Assembly: GCA_035299065.1 (NCBI GenBank)
Contig: DATGXI010000077.1
Coordinates: 9,756-73,755, forward strand
DNA length: 64,000 nucleotides
DNA from: DASPJQ01 sp035299065
Lineage (GTDB): Bacteria; Bacteroidota; Bacteroidia; Flavobacteriales_D; UBA2798
Direction of reading: 5' to 3'
Made by a program: the position numbers and the translations under genes. Position 1 is the first letter of the stretch; each line of letters starts with the position of its first letter. The notes beneath the pieces were generated by a model, which did not search any database, was not told where the DNA came from, and saw only the letters and a list, made by a program, of their open reading frames with translations. This document shows, piece by piece, positions 25,507 to 35,400 of this stretch.

Positions 25507-25536
25507 TTGCACAGTTAGAAATAACCACTAAATTTG
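25507..25536 (+). promoter_or_regulatory. Promoter of the str-S10-spc-alpha ribosomal cluster
   Basis: TTG at 25507-25509 and TAAATTTG at 25529-25536, separated by 19 bases, give an exact Bacteroidetes promoter. Transcription should begin near 25542, leaving a leader of about 54 bases before rpsL at 25596. No other promoter of this quality was found until the end of the cluster. Confidence 0.7.
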
Positions 25537-25595
25537 CAACCCCAAAAATAGGGATTTGCAATTTAACTAATTGATAATTAAGAAACTAAGTTTTT

Positions 25596-26000
25596 ATGCC
25601 TACTATTCAACAGTTGGTTCGTAAGGGAAGACAGCAAAAAAGCAAGCGCAGCAAGTCTGCAGCCCTTGTTTCATGCCCGCAAAAGCGCGGTGTATGCACT
25701 AAAGTGTATACCACTACACCTAAGAAACCAAATTCAGCACTTCGTAAAGTTGCCAAGGTTCGTTTGACCAACAAAACCGAGGTTATTGCATATATACCAG
25801 GTGAAGGTCACAACTTACAGGAACACTCAATAGTATTGGTACGCGGTGGCAGGGTGAAAGACCTACCAGGTGTACGTTATCATATAGTACGTGGTGCGTT
25901 GGATACTGCCGGTGTTGAAGCGCGCAGGCAAAGGCGCTCTAAGTACGGAGCAAAGAAACCTAAAGCAGGAGCTGCTGCTGCAGCCGCTAAAAAGAAATAA
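25596..26000 (+). CDS. rpsL: 30S ribosomal protein S12
   Basis: A 134-residue uS12, which monitors codon-anticodon pairing at the decoding centre. The universal TTTPKKPNSALRKVAKVR and RGGRVKDLPGVRYHIVRG loops are intact, with wild-type lysines at the classic streptomycin-resistance sites. The C-terminus adds an Ala/Lys tail (KPKAGAAAAAAKKK). First gene after the cluster promoter; rpsG follows after 23 bases. Confidence 0.98.
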   Translation: MPTIQQLVRKGRQQKSKRSKSAALVSCPQKRGVCTKVYTTTPKKPNSALRKVAKVRLTNKTEVIAYIPGEGHNLQEHSIVLVRGGRVKDLPGVRYHIVRGALDTAGVEARRQRRSKYGAKKPKAGAAAAAAKKK

Positions 26001-26023
26001 TCATTGTTAGCTAGTGAAATAAA

Positions 26024-26491
26024 ATGAGAAGAACCAAAGCTAAAAGCAAAATATTATTACCTGACCCGAAATTCGGTGATGTGGTAGTAACCAAGTTCGT
26101 AAACAACTTAATGTGGGACGGCAAAAAAAATTCGGCCTATACAATTTTTTACGAAGCACTTGATATAGTTGAAAAACGTACCAAGGAAAGTCCGTTGGAA
26201 ATATGGAAAAAAGCTGTTGAGAATGTGACCCCGGCCGTTGAGGTTCGTAGTCGCAGGGTTGGTGGTGCAACTTTCCAGATTCCTACGCCAGTTCGCGACA
26301 GCCGTAAACAATCACTTGCCATGAAATGGTTGATTCTTTACGCACGTAAACGTAACGAGAAATCAATGGGTGAAAAATTAGCCGGAGAAATCATTGCTGC
26401 TTCAAAAGAAGAAGGTGCTGCTTTCAAAAAGAAGGAAGATGTACACCGTATGGCTGATGCAAACAAAGCGTTCTCACATTTCCGTTTTTAA
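26024..26491 (+). CDS. rpsG: 30S ribosomal protein S7
   Basis: A 155-residue uS7, primary binder of the 16S rRNA 3' major domain and head nucleator. Diagnostic text includes VNNLMWDGKKNSAYTIFYEA and ENVTPAVEVRSRRVGGATFQ. Full length at the short bacterial size. In E. coli S7 represses the str operon; no matching leader structure was sought beyond the 23-base gap. Confidence 0.97.
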   Translation: MRRTKAKSKILLPDPKFGDVVVTKFVNNLMWDGKKNSAYTIFYEALDIVEKRTKESPLEIWKKAVENVTPAVEVRSRRVGGATFQIPTPVRDSRKQSLAMKWLILYARKRNEKSMGEKLAGEIIAASKEEGAAFKKKEDVHRMADANKAFSHFRF

Positions 26492-26518
26492 TTGATAAGA
26501 AGAACAACAACATAATAT

Positions 26519-28624
26519 ATGTCATTAGATTTAAAATATACACGTAACATTGGAATCGCAGCGCACATTGATGCGGGTAAGACTACCACTACCGAGCGTA
26601 TCCTTTATTACACAGGTGTAAACCACAAAATTGGTGAGGTGCACGATGGTGCAGCTACTATGGACTGGATGGTGCAGGAGCAGGAACGTGGTATTACCAT
26701 TACATCTGCTGCAACAACTTGTTTCTGGAACTACCGCGACAATAAGTACAAGATTAACATTATTGATACCCCGGGTCACGTGGACTTTACCGTTGAGGTA
26801 AACCGCTCGCTTCGTGTATTGGATGGTCTTGTGTTTTTGTTTTCGGCTGTTGACGGTGTTGAGCCGCAATCAGAAACAAACTGGCGTTTGGCTAACAATT
26901 ATAACGTTGCCCGTTTAGGTTTCGTTAATAAAATGGACCGTTCAGGTGCCGACTTCCTTATGGTTGTAAAACAGGTTAAGGAAATGTTGGGATCAAATGC
27001 TGTTCCATTGCAATTACCAATTGGTTCAGAAGACAATTTCAAAGGTGTGGTTGACTTGATCAACTTCCGTGGAATGGTTTGGAACGAAGCTGACAAAGGT
27101 ATGACCTACCAGGTAATTGATATTCCTGCCGACATGATTGAGGAGGCAACTGAGTGGAGGGAAAAATTACTTGAAGCGGTTTCAGAATATGATGATAAAT
27201 TGATGGAGAAGTTTTTTGACGCTCCTGAAACAATTACTGAACGCGAAGTGCTTGATGCATTGCGTAAGTCAGTGTTGGATATGAAAATAGTTCCAATGGT
27301 ATGTGGTTCATCTTTCAAAAACAAAGGTGTACAAACCATGTTGGACTTAGTAATGGAATTGTTACCAAGCCCACTTGACCGTTCAAACATTGTTGGAACA
27401 AATCCTGAAACAGGAGAAGAAACTACCCGTAAACCTGATTATAACGATCCGTTTGCTGCGCTTGCATTTAAAATTGCAACCGATCCATTCGTAGGTCGTT
27501 TAGCATTTATTCGCGTTTACTCAGGTATGCTTACTGCAGGTTCGTATGTACACAACATGCGTAGCGATAACAAAGAGCGTATCTCACGTATATTCCAGAT
27601 GCATGCGAATAAACAAAATCCGGTTGAACAATTAGGAGCTGGTGATATTGGTGCAGTTGTAGGATTTAAAGACATCAAAACAGGTGATACACTTTGTACA
27701 GAAGGTAAACCTATTATTCTTGAGTCAATGAATTTCCCTGAGCCGGTAATTGGTTTGGCTATTGAACCAAAGACACAGGCTGACGTAGATAAATTAGGCG
27801 TATCATTGAACAAGCTTTCTGAAGAGGATCCTACTTTCCGCGTTAAAACTGACGAAGAAACAGGCCAAACCATTATTTCAGGAATGGGTGAGCTTCACTT
27901 AGAGATTATTCTTGACCGTTTAAAACGCGAGTTTAAAGTTGAGTGTAACCAGGGTGCACCACAGGTAGCTTACAAAGAATCAATCAAAGGAAGCGTTAAT
28001 CACCGTGAAACATACAAGAAACAAACAGGTGGTCGCGGTAAATTTGCCGATATATTATTTACCATTGAAGCACAACCTGACAAAACCAAATTGGGTCTTG
28101 AGTTTGTGAATGAAATCAAGGGTGGTAACGTTCCACGTGAATTTGTTCCTTCAGTTGAAAAAGGTTTCCGTGAAGCAATGAAAACGGGAGTACTTGCAGG
28201 TTATGCAATGGACTCAATGAAAGTGACATTGACAGATGGTTCTTACCATGCGGTTGACTCGGATGCTTTCTCGTTTGAAATGGCAGCGCGTTTAGGATAC
28301 CGTGAAGCTTTGCCAAAAGCAACACCAATCATTCTTGAGCCTATCATGAAACTTGAGGTGTTGACACCTGAAGAGAACATGGGTGATGTAGTAGGTGACT
28401 TAAACCGCAGGCGTGGTCAAATGCAAGGTTTTGATGAGCGTGCAGGTGCAAAAGTTATCAGGGCATTGGTTCCGCTAAGTGAAATGTTTGGTTATGTAAC
28501 ACAGTTACGTACCATCACTTCAGGTCGTGCGTCTTCAACGATGGAATTTGACCATTACGAAGAAGCTCCGCGTAACATCGCTGAAGAGGTAATTGCAAAA
28601 GTTAAAGGAAAAGTAACAGCATAA
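26519..28624 (+). CDS. fusA: Elongation factor G
   Basis: A 701-residue translational GTPase that drives tRNA-mRNA translocation and, with RRF, ribosome recycling. G1 is AHIDAGKTT (15-23), G3 is DTPGH (84-88) and G4 is NKMD (138-141); domain II-V follow to the usual length. Located in the str position without a neighbouring tuf gene. Some Bacteroidetes carry a second, specialised EF-G elsewhere; this cluster copy is the presumed main one. Confidence 0.97.
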   Translation: MSLDLKYTRNIGIAAHIDAGKTTTTERILYYTGVNHKIGEVHDGAATMDWMVQEQERGITITSAATTCFWNYRDNKYKINIIDTPGHVDFTVEVNRSLRVLDGLVFLFSAVDGVEPQSETNWRLANNYNVARLGFVNKMDRSGADFLMVVKQVKEMLGSNAVPLQLPIGSEDNFKGVVDLINFRGMVWNEADKGMTYQVIDIPADMIEEATEWREKLLEAVSEYDDKLMEKFFDAPETITEREVLDALRKSVLDMKIVPMVCGSSFKNKGVQTMLDLVMELLPSPLDRSNIVGTNPETGEETTRKPDYNDPFAALAFKIATDPFVGRLAFIRVYSGMLTAGSYVHNMRSDNKERISRIFQMHANKQNPVEQLGAGDIGAVVGFKDIKTGDTLCTEGKPIILESMNFPEPVIGLAIEPKTQADVDKLGVSLNKLSEEDPTFRVKTDEETGQTIISGMGELHLEIILDRLKREFKVECNQGAPQVAYKESIKGSVNHRETYKKQTGGRGKFADILFTIEAQPDKTKLGLEFVNEIKGGNVPREFVPSVEKGFREAMKTGVLAGYAMDSMKVTLTDGSYHAVDSDAFSFEMAARLGYREALPKATPIILEPIMKLEVLTPEENMGDVVGDLNRRRGQMQGFDERAGAKVIRALVPLSEMFGYVTQLRTITSGRASSTMEFDHYEEAPRNIAEEVIAKVKGKVTA

Positions 28625-28642
28625 ATAATTCATAAGAATTAA

Positions 28643-28948
28643 ATGGCACAAAAAATAAGAATAAAATTAAAGTCATACGATCACAGCCTGGTTGACAAAT
28701 CAGCTGAGAAAATCGTTAAGACCGTAAAAGCAACAGGTGCGGTGGTAAGTGGTCCAATTCCATTGCCAACCAACAAGCAAATTTACACAGTGTTGCGTTC
28801 ACCCCACGTTAACAAAAAAGCGCGTGAACAGTTCCAGTTAAGCTCGTATAAGCGCTTAATGGATATTTACAGTTCATCAGCTAAAACTGTTGATGCATTA
28901 ATGAAACTTGAACTTCCAAGTGGTGTTGAAGTTGAGATCAAAGTTTAG
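28643..28948 (+). CDS. rpsJ: 30S ribosomal protein S10
   Basis: A 101-residue uS10 with the diagnostic LKSYDHSLVDKSAEKIVKT, SGPIPLPTNKQIYTVLRSPH and KKAREQFQLSSYKRLM. It belongs to the 30S head and, in other bacteria, pairs with NusB in antitermination. First gene of the S10 section; 18 bases after fusA with no separate promoter seen. Confidence 0.97.
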   Translation: MAQKIRIKLKSYDHSLVDKSAEKIVKTVKATGAVVSGPIPLPTNKQIYTVLRSPHVNKKAREQFQLSSYKRLMDIYSSSAKTVDALMKLELPSGVEVEIKV

Positions 28949-28989
28949 TTTTTAAAAAGTAAACAAGTAAATAAATAACTCCATAAAAA

Positions 28990-29607
28990 ATGGCAGGATT
29001 AATAGGTAAGAAAATAGGAATGACTAGCATCTTTAGTGCCGAGGGTAAAAACATACCATGCACGCTTGTAGAGACTGGTCCTTGTGTTGTTACACAAGTT
29101 AAAACCGTTGACAAAGACGGTTACGCTGCAGTACAGTTAGGTTTTGGCGATCGCAAAGAGAAGCACACCACTTCGGCTCTAATGGGCCACTTTAAAAAAG
29201 CGGGTGTAGCTCCAAAACGTAAGCTGGCTGAATTTCATGGTTTCGCTGACGAATTAGCTTTAGGAAATGAACTTAAAGCCGACTTCTTTGCAGAAGGCGA
29301 ATTTGTTGATGTAACCGGAAGAACTATTGGAAAAGGATTCCAGGGTGTTGTAAAACGTCACGGTTTTGGTGGTGTGGGTGGTCAAACTCACGGTCAGCAT
29401 AACCGCTTACGTGCTCCAGGTTCAATGGGTGCATGTTCGTTCCCATCACGCGTTTTCAAAGGAAAACGTTTGGGTGGACGTATGGGAAATGCCCAGGTTA
29501 AAATAAAAAATTTACAGGTTGTTCGTGTATTGGCGGACAAAAACCTTTTGGTTATTAAAGGTTCGGTACCGGGTCCTAAAGGTTCAATTTTAAAAATTGA
29601 GAAGTAA
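28990..29607 (+). CDS. rplC: 50S ribosomal protein L3
   Basis: A 205-residue uL3, one of the proteins that starts 50S assembly and reaches the peptidyl transferase centre. The loop RHGFGGVGGQTHGQHNRLRA is the conserved element next to the tunnel entrance, and GKRLGGRMGN closes the core. A 41-base gap precedes it and rplD starts one base after its stop. Confidence 0.97.
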   Translation: MAGLIGKKIGMTSIFSAEGKNIPCTLVETGPCVVTQVKTVDKDGYAAVQLGFGDRKEKHTTSALMGHFKKAGVAPKRKLAEFHGFADELALGNELKADFFAEGEFVDVTGRTIGKGFQGVVKRHGFGGVGGQTHGQHNRLRAPGSMGACSFPSRVFKGKRLGGRMGNAQVKIKNLQVVRVLADKNLLVIKGSVPGPKGSILKIEK

Positions 29608-29608
29608 C

Positions 29609-30238
29609 ATGGAAGCAGCAGTATTGAATATACAAGGTAAAGAAACCGGTCGTAAGGTAACACTTAGCGAAGGTATCTTTGGAATTGAACCAAACGATCA
29701 TGCAATATATCTTGACGTTAAACAAATTCTTGCGAACAAACGCCAGGGTACTTCTAAAATAAAGCAACGTGCTGAAGTAGCTGGTTCAACCCGCAAATTA
29801 CACCGCCAAAAAGGTACAGGTGGTTCACGTAAAGGAAGTATCAAGAATCCACTTTACAAACAAGGTGGTACCATTCATGGTCCTGAGCCGCGTGACTATC
29901 ACTTCAAACTAAATAAAAAAGTGAAGAAACTGGCTCGTAAGAGTGCACTTTCGCACAAGGCAAAAGGAAAAGGACTTTTGATTATTGAAGACATTAAGTT
30001 GAAAGCAAATAAAACAAAAGAATTTGCTGCAGTATTAAAGAGCTTAAAAGCTGAAGGACGTAATTCATTGGTTGTTGTTTCGGCACACAATGAGCAATTG
30101 TACTTAGCATCACGCAACATTGAAAAAACAAGCCTGATTGTTGCAAGCCAGCTTAACACGTATGATATTATGCGTGCACATAACCTGATTTTAACAGAGG
30201 GAAGTGTTGCCGAGATTGAAAAACTATTTAACAATTAA
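29609..30238 (+). CDS. rplD: 50S ribosomal protein L4
   Basis: A 209-residue uL4 that lines the nascent peptide tunnel. The ATG at 29609 is chosen over a TTG at 29597 because it follows the rplC stop by one base and starts MEAAVLNIQGKETG. The tunnel loop region RKLHRQKGTGGSRKGSIKNP is intact. In E. coli L4 controls this operon; no equivalent leader was identified here. Confidence 0.96.
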   Translation: MEAAVLNIQGKETGRKVTLSEGIFGIEPNDHAIYLDVKQILANKRQGTSKIKQRAEVAGSTRKLHRQKGTGGSRKGSIKNPLYKQGGTIHGPEPRDYHFKLNKKVKKLARKSALSHKAKGKGLLIIEDIKLKANKTKEFAAVLKSLKAEGRNSLVVVSAHNEQLYLASRNIEKTSLIVASQLNTYDIMRAHNLILTEGSVAEIEKLFNN

Positions 30239-30243
30239 TTGTC

Positions 30244-30540
30244 ATGGCGAACATTATTATAAAACCAATCATTTCTGAAAAAGTAACAGCGTTGACTGAG
30301 AAGAGCAACCGTTACGGATTTTGGGTGGCTCGTTCAGCCAACAAGATTGAAATTAAAAAAGCCGTTGAAAAACATTTCAATGTAACCGTTGAAACTGTAA
30401 ACACAATGGTAACCGGTGGTGGTAAGAAAAACGCGAAATATACAAACCGCGGTGTTTCTTTAACAGCAGCACCAGTACGTAAAAAAGCCATTGTAACAGT
30501 TAAGCAAGGCGATGTAATTGATTTATTTGGTAACATTTAA
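30244..30540 (+). CDS. rplW: 50S ribosomal protein L23
   Basis: A 98-residue uL23 at the tunnel exit, the docking site for trigger factor and SRP. It opens with IIIKPIISEKVTALTEKSNR and contains KKAVEKHFNVTVETVNTM, both diagnostic. Five bases separate it from rplD and twelve from rplB. Confidence 0.96.
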   Translation: MANIIIKPIISEKVTALTEKSNRYGFWVARSANKIEIKKAVEKHFNVTVETVNTMVTGGGKKNAKYTNRGVSLTAAPVRKKAIVTVKQGDVIDLFGNI

Positions 30541-30552
30541 GAATAAGGACAA

Positions 30553-31377
<825 letters not shown>

Positions 31378-31396
31378 TTTTAAGATAAACTAAGAA

Positions 31397-31687
31397 ATGG
31401 GTCGTTCATTAAAAAAACCACCGTATGTGCACCACACGTTAATTACACGTTCGGCAGCGCAGGTAGCTTCAGGAAAAAAGACAGTGATCAAAACCTGGTC
31501 ACGTGGTTCAACCATTATTCCTGACTTTGTAGGTATAACCTTCGCAGTACACAACGGAAATAAATTTATTCCTGTTTATGTAACTGAGAACATGGTAGGT
31601 CACAAGTTGGGTGAATTTTCACCAACGCGTACATACCGTGGTCACGCAGGAAACAACAAAAAAGATAAGGCAGTAGGTAAAAAATAG
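31397..31687 (+). CDS. rpsS: 30S ribosomal protein S19
   Basis: A 96-residue uS19 of the 30S head that contacts the A-site tRNA and S13. Diagnostic text is MGRSLKKPPYVHHTL, IKTWSRGSTIIPDFVGITFA and EFSPTRTYRGHAG. It lies in the standard rplB-rpsS-rplV order. Confidence 0.97.
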   Translation: MGRSLKKPPYVHHTLITRSAAQVASGKKTVIKTWSRGSTIIPDFVGITFAVHNGNKFIPVYVTENMVGHKLGEFSPTRTYRGHAGNNKKDKAVGKK

Positions 31688-31700
31688 TAGTTATTGAACC

Positions 31701-32087
31701 ATGGGAGAAAGAAAAAAATTAAAAGCAGAAAAAATCAAGGAAGACAGGAAGAACCTGGGTCTTGCAGTATTGCGCGATCACCCAACTTCACCTCGTAAAA
31801 TGAGGACACTTGCTGACTTGGTTCGTGGAATGAATGTATTGCACGCGCTTCACGTTTTGCAACACAATCCAAAGCACAGCTCAAAAAGTTTAGAAAAACT
31901 TTTGCGTTCGGCAATTGACAATTGGAGCACCAAAAACGGGAATCAAAATTCAGAGAAGCTTGTAGTAAAAACCATTATGGTTGACAGTGCTCGTGTATTG
32001 AAACGCATTCGTACAGCACCGCAAGGACGTGCGAACCGTATTCGCAAGCGCTCTAACCATGTAACAATTGTAGTTGACAACGAATAA
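31701..32087 (+). CDS. rplV: 50S ribosomal protein L22
   Basis: A 128-residue uL22 whose beta-hairpin reaches the tunnel constriction and influences macrolide binding. LRDHPTSPRKMRTLADLVRG and RIRTAPQGRANRIRKRSNHV are typical. The first 20 residues (MGERKKLKAEKIKEDRKNLG) form a charged extension compared with E. coli. Confidence 0.95.
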   Translation: MGERKKLKAEKIKEDRKNLGLAVLRDHPTSPRKMRTLADLVRGMNVLHALHVLQHNPKHSSKSLEKLLRSAIDNWSTKNGNQNSEKLVVKTIMVDSARVLKRIRTAPQGRANRIRKRSNHVTIVVDNE

Positions 32088-32101
32088 TATTATAGAAAAC
32101 A

Positions 32102-32866
32102 ATGGGACAAAAATGTAATCCAATTGGCAACAGGCTAGGCTTCATCAAAGGATGGGATTCAAATTGGTATGGTGGCAGGTTTTATGCCGACAAATTAACC
32201 GAAGACGAAACCATTCGTAAATATTTGATGGCTCGTTTGCGCAAAGCAAGCATTGCTAAAATTATTATTGAGCGTACGCTTAAACTGATTACCGTTACAA
32301 TCAATACCGCTCGTCCGGGTGTTATTATTGGAAAAGGTGGCCAGGAGGTTGATAAGCTTAAAGAAGAGTTGAAAAAACTTACCGGTAAAGAAATTCAAAT
32401 CAACATCTACGAAATCAAACGTCCTGAATTGGATGCGCGTTTAGTGGCTGATGGTGTTGCACGCCAGATTGAGGCGCGTATTTCATACCGCAGGGCAATT
32501 AAAATGTCAATTGCATCGGCAATCCGTATGGGTGCTGAAGGAATTAAAGTAACCATTGCGGGTCGTTTAAATGGTGCCGAAATGGCGCGTACCGAGTCGT
32601 TCAAAGATGGTCGTATTCCATTACACACCTTACGTGCCGATATTGATTATGCAAACGGTGAAGCGTTAACCACGTATGGTTTGCTTGGTATCAAAGTGTG
32701 GATTTGCAAGGGCGAGGTTTACGGTAAGCGTGATCTTTCTCCAAACTTTGGCGCAAACAAAGCATTGGCAACTGCACAAGGTGGTGGTTCTTCTAACAAG
32801 CCAGGTGGCGACCGCAAGTTCGGGAACCGTGGTGGCGGTGGTGGACACAATAAAAAAAGGAAGTAA
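32102..32866 (+). CDS. rpsC: 30S ribosomal protein S3
   Basis: A 254-residue uS3 at the mRNA entry channel, part of the ribosomal helicase. The KH-type motif PGVIIGKGGQEVDKLKEELK is intact. The C-terminal tail (GGGSSNKPGGDRKFGNRGGG) is glycine-rich, longer than in E. coli and typical of the phylum. Confidence 0.97.
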   Translation: MGQKCNPIGNRLGFIKGWDSNWYGGRFYADKLTEDETIRKYLMARLRKASIAKIIIERTLKLITVTINTARPGVIIGKGGQEVDKLKEELKKLTGKEIQINIYEIKRPELDARLVADGVARQIEARISYRRAIKMSIASAIRMGAEGIKVTIAGRLNGAEMARTESFKDGRIPLHTLRADIDYANGEALTTYGLLGIKVWICKGEVYGKRDLSPNFGANKALATAQGGGSSNKPGGDRKFGNRGGGGGHNKKRK

Positions 32867-32890
32867 TAAAATTTTTAAGATAAGGTAGTC

Positions 32891-33316
32891 ATGTTACAAC
32901 CAAAGAGACAGAAGTTCAGGAAAATGCACAAAGGCAAAATGAAGGGCAACGCCAAGCGCGGAGCTACCATTGCTTTTGGATCATTTGCAATAAAATCCAT
33001 GGATATGACATGGGTTACATCTCGCCAGATTGAAGCGGCCCGTGTTGCGGTAACCCGTTTCATGAAACGTGAAGGAAAAGTGTGGATCCGTATTTTCCCT
33101 GACAAACCAATAACCAAAAAACCTTTAGAGGTACGTATGGGTAAAGGTAAAGGTGCACCTGAGTATTTTGTGGCAGTTGTTAAACCAGGCCGTATTTTAT
33201 TCGAGGTTGATGGTGTTTCGAAAGAAACTGCTATGGAAGCAATGCGTTTAGCGGCTCAAAAATTGCCGGTACGCACAAAGTTTGTTACACGTCACGATTA
33301 CGAATTAGCAAAATAA
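32891..33316 (+). CDS. rplP: 50S ribosomal protein L16
   Basis: A 141-residue uL16 that helps place tRNA at the A and P sites. Diagnostic text is MLQPKRQKFRKMHKGKMKGN at the start, then VRMGKGKGAPEYFVAVVKPG. The Arg equivalent to the hydroxylated position lies in the MGKGKG segment neighbourhood, unremarkable. Confidence 0.97.
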   Translation: MLQPKRQKFRKMHKGKMKGNAKRGATIAFGSFAIKSMDMTWVTSRQIEAARVAVTRFMKREGKVWIRIFPDKPITKKPLEVRMGKGKGAPEYFVAVVKPGRILFEVDGVSKETAMEAMRLAAQKLPVRTKFVTRHDYELAK

Positions 33317-33325
33317 TAAGAACAG

Positions 33326-33523
33326 ATGAAAAATAGTGAAATAGCTGCTCTTTCGGTTGAGGACTTAAAAGCGAAAGCTACAGAGTTAAGCGCTAACCTT
33401 GAGAAAATGGTGTTAAACCATGCCATTACTCCGCTTGAAAATCCGCTTACATTGCGTCATACCCGCAGGGAAATTGCGCGTGTTAAGACCGAATTAAATA
33501 AAAAAATAAAATCTTCAAAATAA
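33326..33523 (+). CDS. rpmC: 50S ribosomal protein L29
   Basis: A 65-residue helical-hairpin uL29 near the tunnel exit. The frame begins MKNSEIAALSVEDLKAKATE and keeps the NPLTLRHTRREIARVKTEL helix. Nine bases after rplP and four before rpsQ. Confidence 0.94.
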   Translation: MKNSEIAALSVEDLKAKATELSANLEKMVLNHAITPLENPLTLRHTRREIARVKTELNKKIKSSK

Positions 33524-33527
33524 GCAT

Positions 33528-33803
33528 ATGGCTGAGAAGAACACAACAATAGAAAGAAACGACCGCAAAGAAAAAATCGGGATTGTAGTTAGCAATAAAA
33601 TGCAAAAGTCAATCACGGTTACGGTTGAACGTAAAATCATGCATGGCAAGTATCACAAGTACTTGAAAAAAACAAGCAAATTTTACGCGCATGATGAAAA
33701 AAATGAATGCGGAATTGGCGACACAGTTCGTATTGCCGAAACACGCCCCATGAGCAAGTTAAAGCGCTGGAGGCTGGTTGAAATAATTGAAAAAGCTAAA
33801 TAA
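33528..33803 (+). CDS. rpsQ: 30S ribosomal protein S17
   Basis: A 91-residue uS17, an early 16S rRNA binder. The OB-fold text GIVVSNKMQKSITVTVERK and GDTVRIAETRPMSKLKRWRL is diagnostic. The first twelve residues are a short charged extension (MAEKNTTIERND). Confidence 0.96.
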   Translation: MAEKNTTIERNDRKEKIGIVVSNKMQKSITVTVERKIMHGKYHKYLKKTSKFYAHDEKNECGIGDTVRIAETRPMSKLKRWRLVEIIEKAK

Positions 33804-33815
33804 TATTTTTAGACA

Positions 33816-34184
33816 ATGATACAGCAAGAGTCACGATTAGCAGTTGCCGACAATAGCGGAGCAAAAGAAGTTCTTTGCATCCGGGTGTTGGGCGGTACAA
33901 AAAGAAGGTACGCATCCATTGGCGATAAAATTATTGTTTCTGTAAAGGACGCAATTCCTGCAGGAAACATTAAAAAGGGAGCAGTTAGCACAGCAGTAAT
34001 TGTTCGTACCAGGAAAGAAGTAAGGCGCCAGGATGGATCATATATCCGCTTTGACGATAACGCGGTTGTGTTGTTGAACCAGGCAGGTGAGATGCGCGGT
34101 ACCCGTATTTTTGGGCCGGTTGCCCGTGAATTAAGGGAGAAGCAATTCATGAAAATTGTTTCACTTGCACCTGAAGTAATATAA
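33816..34184 (+). CDS. rplN: 50S ribosomal protein L14
   Basis: A 122-residue uL14 that forms an intersubunit bridge and binds the silencing factor RsfS in other bacteria. Starts MIQQESRLAVADNSGAKEVL; GTRIFGPVARELREKQFMKI closes it. It opens the spc section; no promoter is visible in the 12-base gap. Confidence 0.97.
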   Translation: MIQQESRLAVADNSGAKEVLCIRVLGGTKRRYASIGDKIIVSVKDAIPAGNIKKGAVSTAVIVRTRKEVRRQDGSYIRFDDNAVVLLNQAGEMRGTRIFGPVARELREKQFMKIVSLAPEVI

Positions 34185-34198
34185 TTATTGAAAAGGTT

Positions 34199-34534
34199 AT
34201 GCAAAAGAAATTACATATAAAGAAAGGTGACACCGTGATGATTATTTCCGGTGCGCACAAAGGCACAAAGGAAAAGCCGAAGACGGGTAAGATCATTGAA
34301 GTTGACCGTGCAAAACTTCGTGCAAAAGTTGAGGGAATTAACCTGGTGAAAAAGCACTCTAAGCCTTCTGCTAAAAATCCGCAAGGAGGAATTGTTGAAG
34401 AAGAGGCAGGAATTCATGTATCAAACCTTATGTTAGTTGTTGATGGAAAACCATCACCACGTGGCAAAGGTGCTGCTACAGCCGAGAAAAAAACAACTAA
34501 GAAAACAAAAAAGACTAAGGAGGTAACCAAATAA
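34199..34534 (+). CDS. rplX: 50S ribosomal protein L24
   Basis: A 111-residue uL24, an assembly initiator of the 50S subunit. The KOW-type start KKGDTVMIISGAHKGTKEKP and GIVEEEAGIHVSNLMLV are diagnostic. The Lys/Thr-rich tail (EKKTTKKTKKTKEVTK) is longer than in E. coli. Its stop overlaps the rplE start by one base (TAATG). Confidence 0.96.
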   Translation: MQKKLHIKKGDTVMIISGAHKGTKEKPKTGKIIEVDRAKLRAKVEGINLVKKHSKPSAKNPQGGIVEEEAGIHVSNLMLVVDGKPSPRGKGAATAEKKTTKKTKKTKEVTK

Positions 34535-35094
34535 TGAGCTACGTTCCACGCCTAAAAGAAAAGTATAAGAAGGAAATTGTTTCTTCTATGCAAAAGCAGT
34601 TTAGTTACAAGAATGTAATGATGGTTCCTAAACTGAAAAAGATTTGCATCAACCAAGGTATTGGTGATGCTGTTGGTGACAAAAAAATGATTGAAGCTGC
34701 GTTGAAAGACCTTTCAATTGTTACTGGCCAAAAAGCTGTTCCAACCAAATCACGCAAAGATATTTCGAACTTCAAATTGCGTAAAGGAGTAAACATTGGT
34801 ACACGTGTAACATTGCGTGGCGACATGATGTTTGAATTCCTTGATCGTTTGATTTCGGTTTCATTACCACGTACACGTGACTTCAGGGGCGTTAACCCGA
34901 AAGGATTTGACGGTTCAGGAAACTTTACGTTTGGTGTAAAAGAGCACATCATTTTCCCTGAGATGGACATTGACAAGGTGAACAAGATTTTAGGGATGGA
35001 CATTACGTTTGTTACGAGTGCAAAAACAAACGAAGAAGCAAAAGCATTAATTACAGAATTCGGTTTTCCGTTCACAAAAAAAGATACTAAGTAA
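34534..35094 (+). CDS. rplE: 50S ribosomal protein L5
   Basis: A 186-residue uL5 that carries 5S rRNA into the central protuberance. Diagnostic text includes MMVPKLKKICINQGIGDA, SLPRTRDFRGVNPKGFDGSG and FGVKEHIIFPEMDIDK. One-base overlaps on both sides (TAATG) link translation to rplX and rpsN. Confidence 0.97.
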   Translation: MSYVPRLKEKYKKEIVSSMQKQFSYKNVMMVPKLKKICINQGIGDAVGDKKMIEAALKDLSIVTGQKAVPTKSRKDISNFKLRKGVNIGTRVTLRGDMMFEFLDRLISVSLPRTRDFRGVNPKGFDGSGNFTFGVKEHIIFPEMDIDKVNKILGMDITFVTSAKTNEEAKALITEFGFPFTKKDTK

Positions 35095-35381
35095 TGGCAA
35101 AAGAATCAATGAAAGCGCGTGACAAGAAGCGTGCAAGGTTAGTAGACCAATACGCTGAAAGGCGTGCAGCCCTTAAAAAGGCATTGCTTGCAGGTGATGT
35201 TGACGCAATGAAGAAATTGCAGGAGCTTCCTAAAAATTCTTCAAAAGTGCGTAAACGTAACCGTTGCCAGTTAACAGGACGTCCGCGTGGTTATATGCGC
35301 CAGTTTGGTGTATCACGTATCGTATTTCGCGATATGGCACTAAATGGTAAAATTCCAGGTGTAACCAAAGCAAGTTGGTAA
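35094..35381 (+). CDS. rpsN: 30S ribosomal protein S14, zinc-independent form
   Basis: A 95-residue uS14 of the long type without the zinc Cys clusters: only one Cys (Cys in RNRCQLTGRPRGYMRQFG) is present. It ends GKIPGVTKASW as expected. It belongs to the 30S head. The frame starts on the ATG of the overlap with rplE. Confidence 0.96.
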   Translation: MAKESMKARDKKRARLVDQYAERRAALKKALLAGDVDAMKKLQELPKNSSKVRKRNRCQLTGRPRGYMRQFGVSRIVFRDMALNGKIPGVTKASW

Positions 35382-35400
35382 TTAAAAAACTGAAGAAATT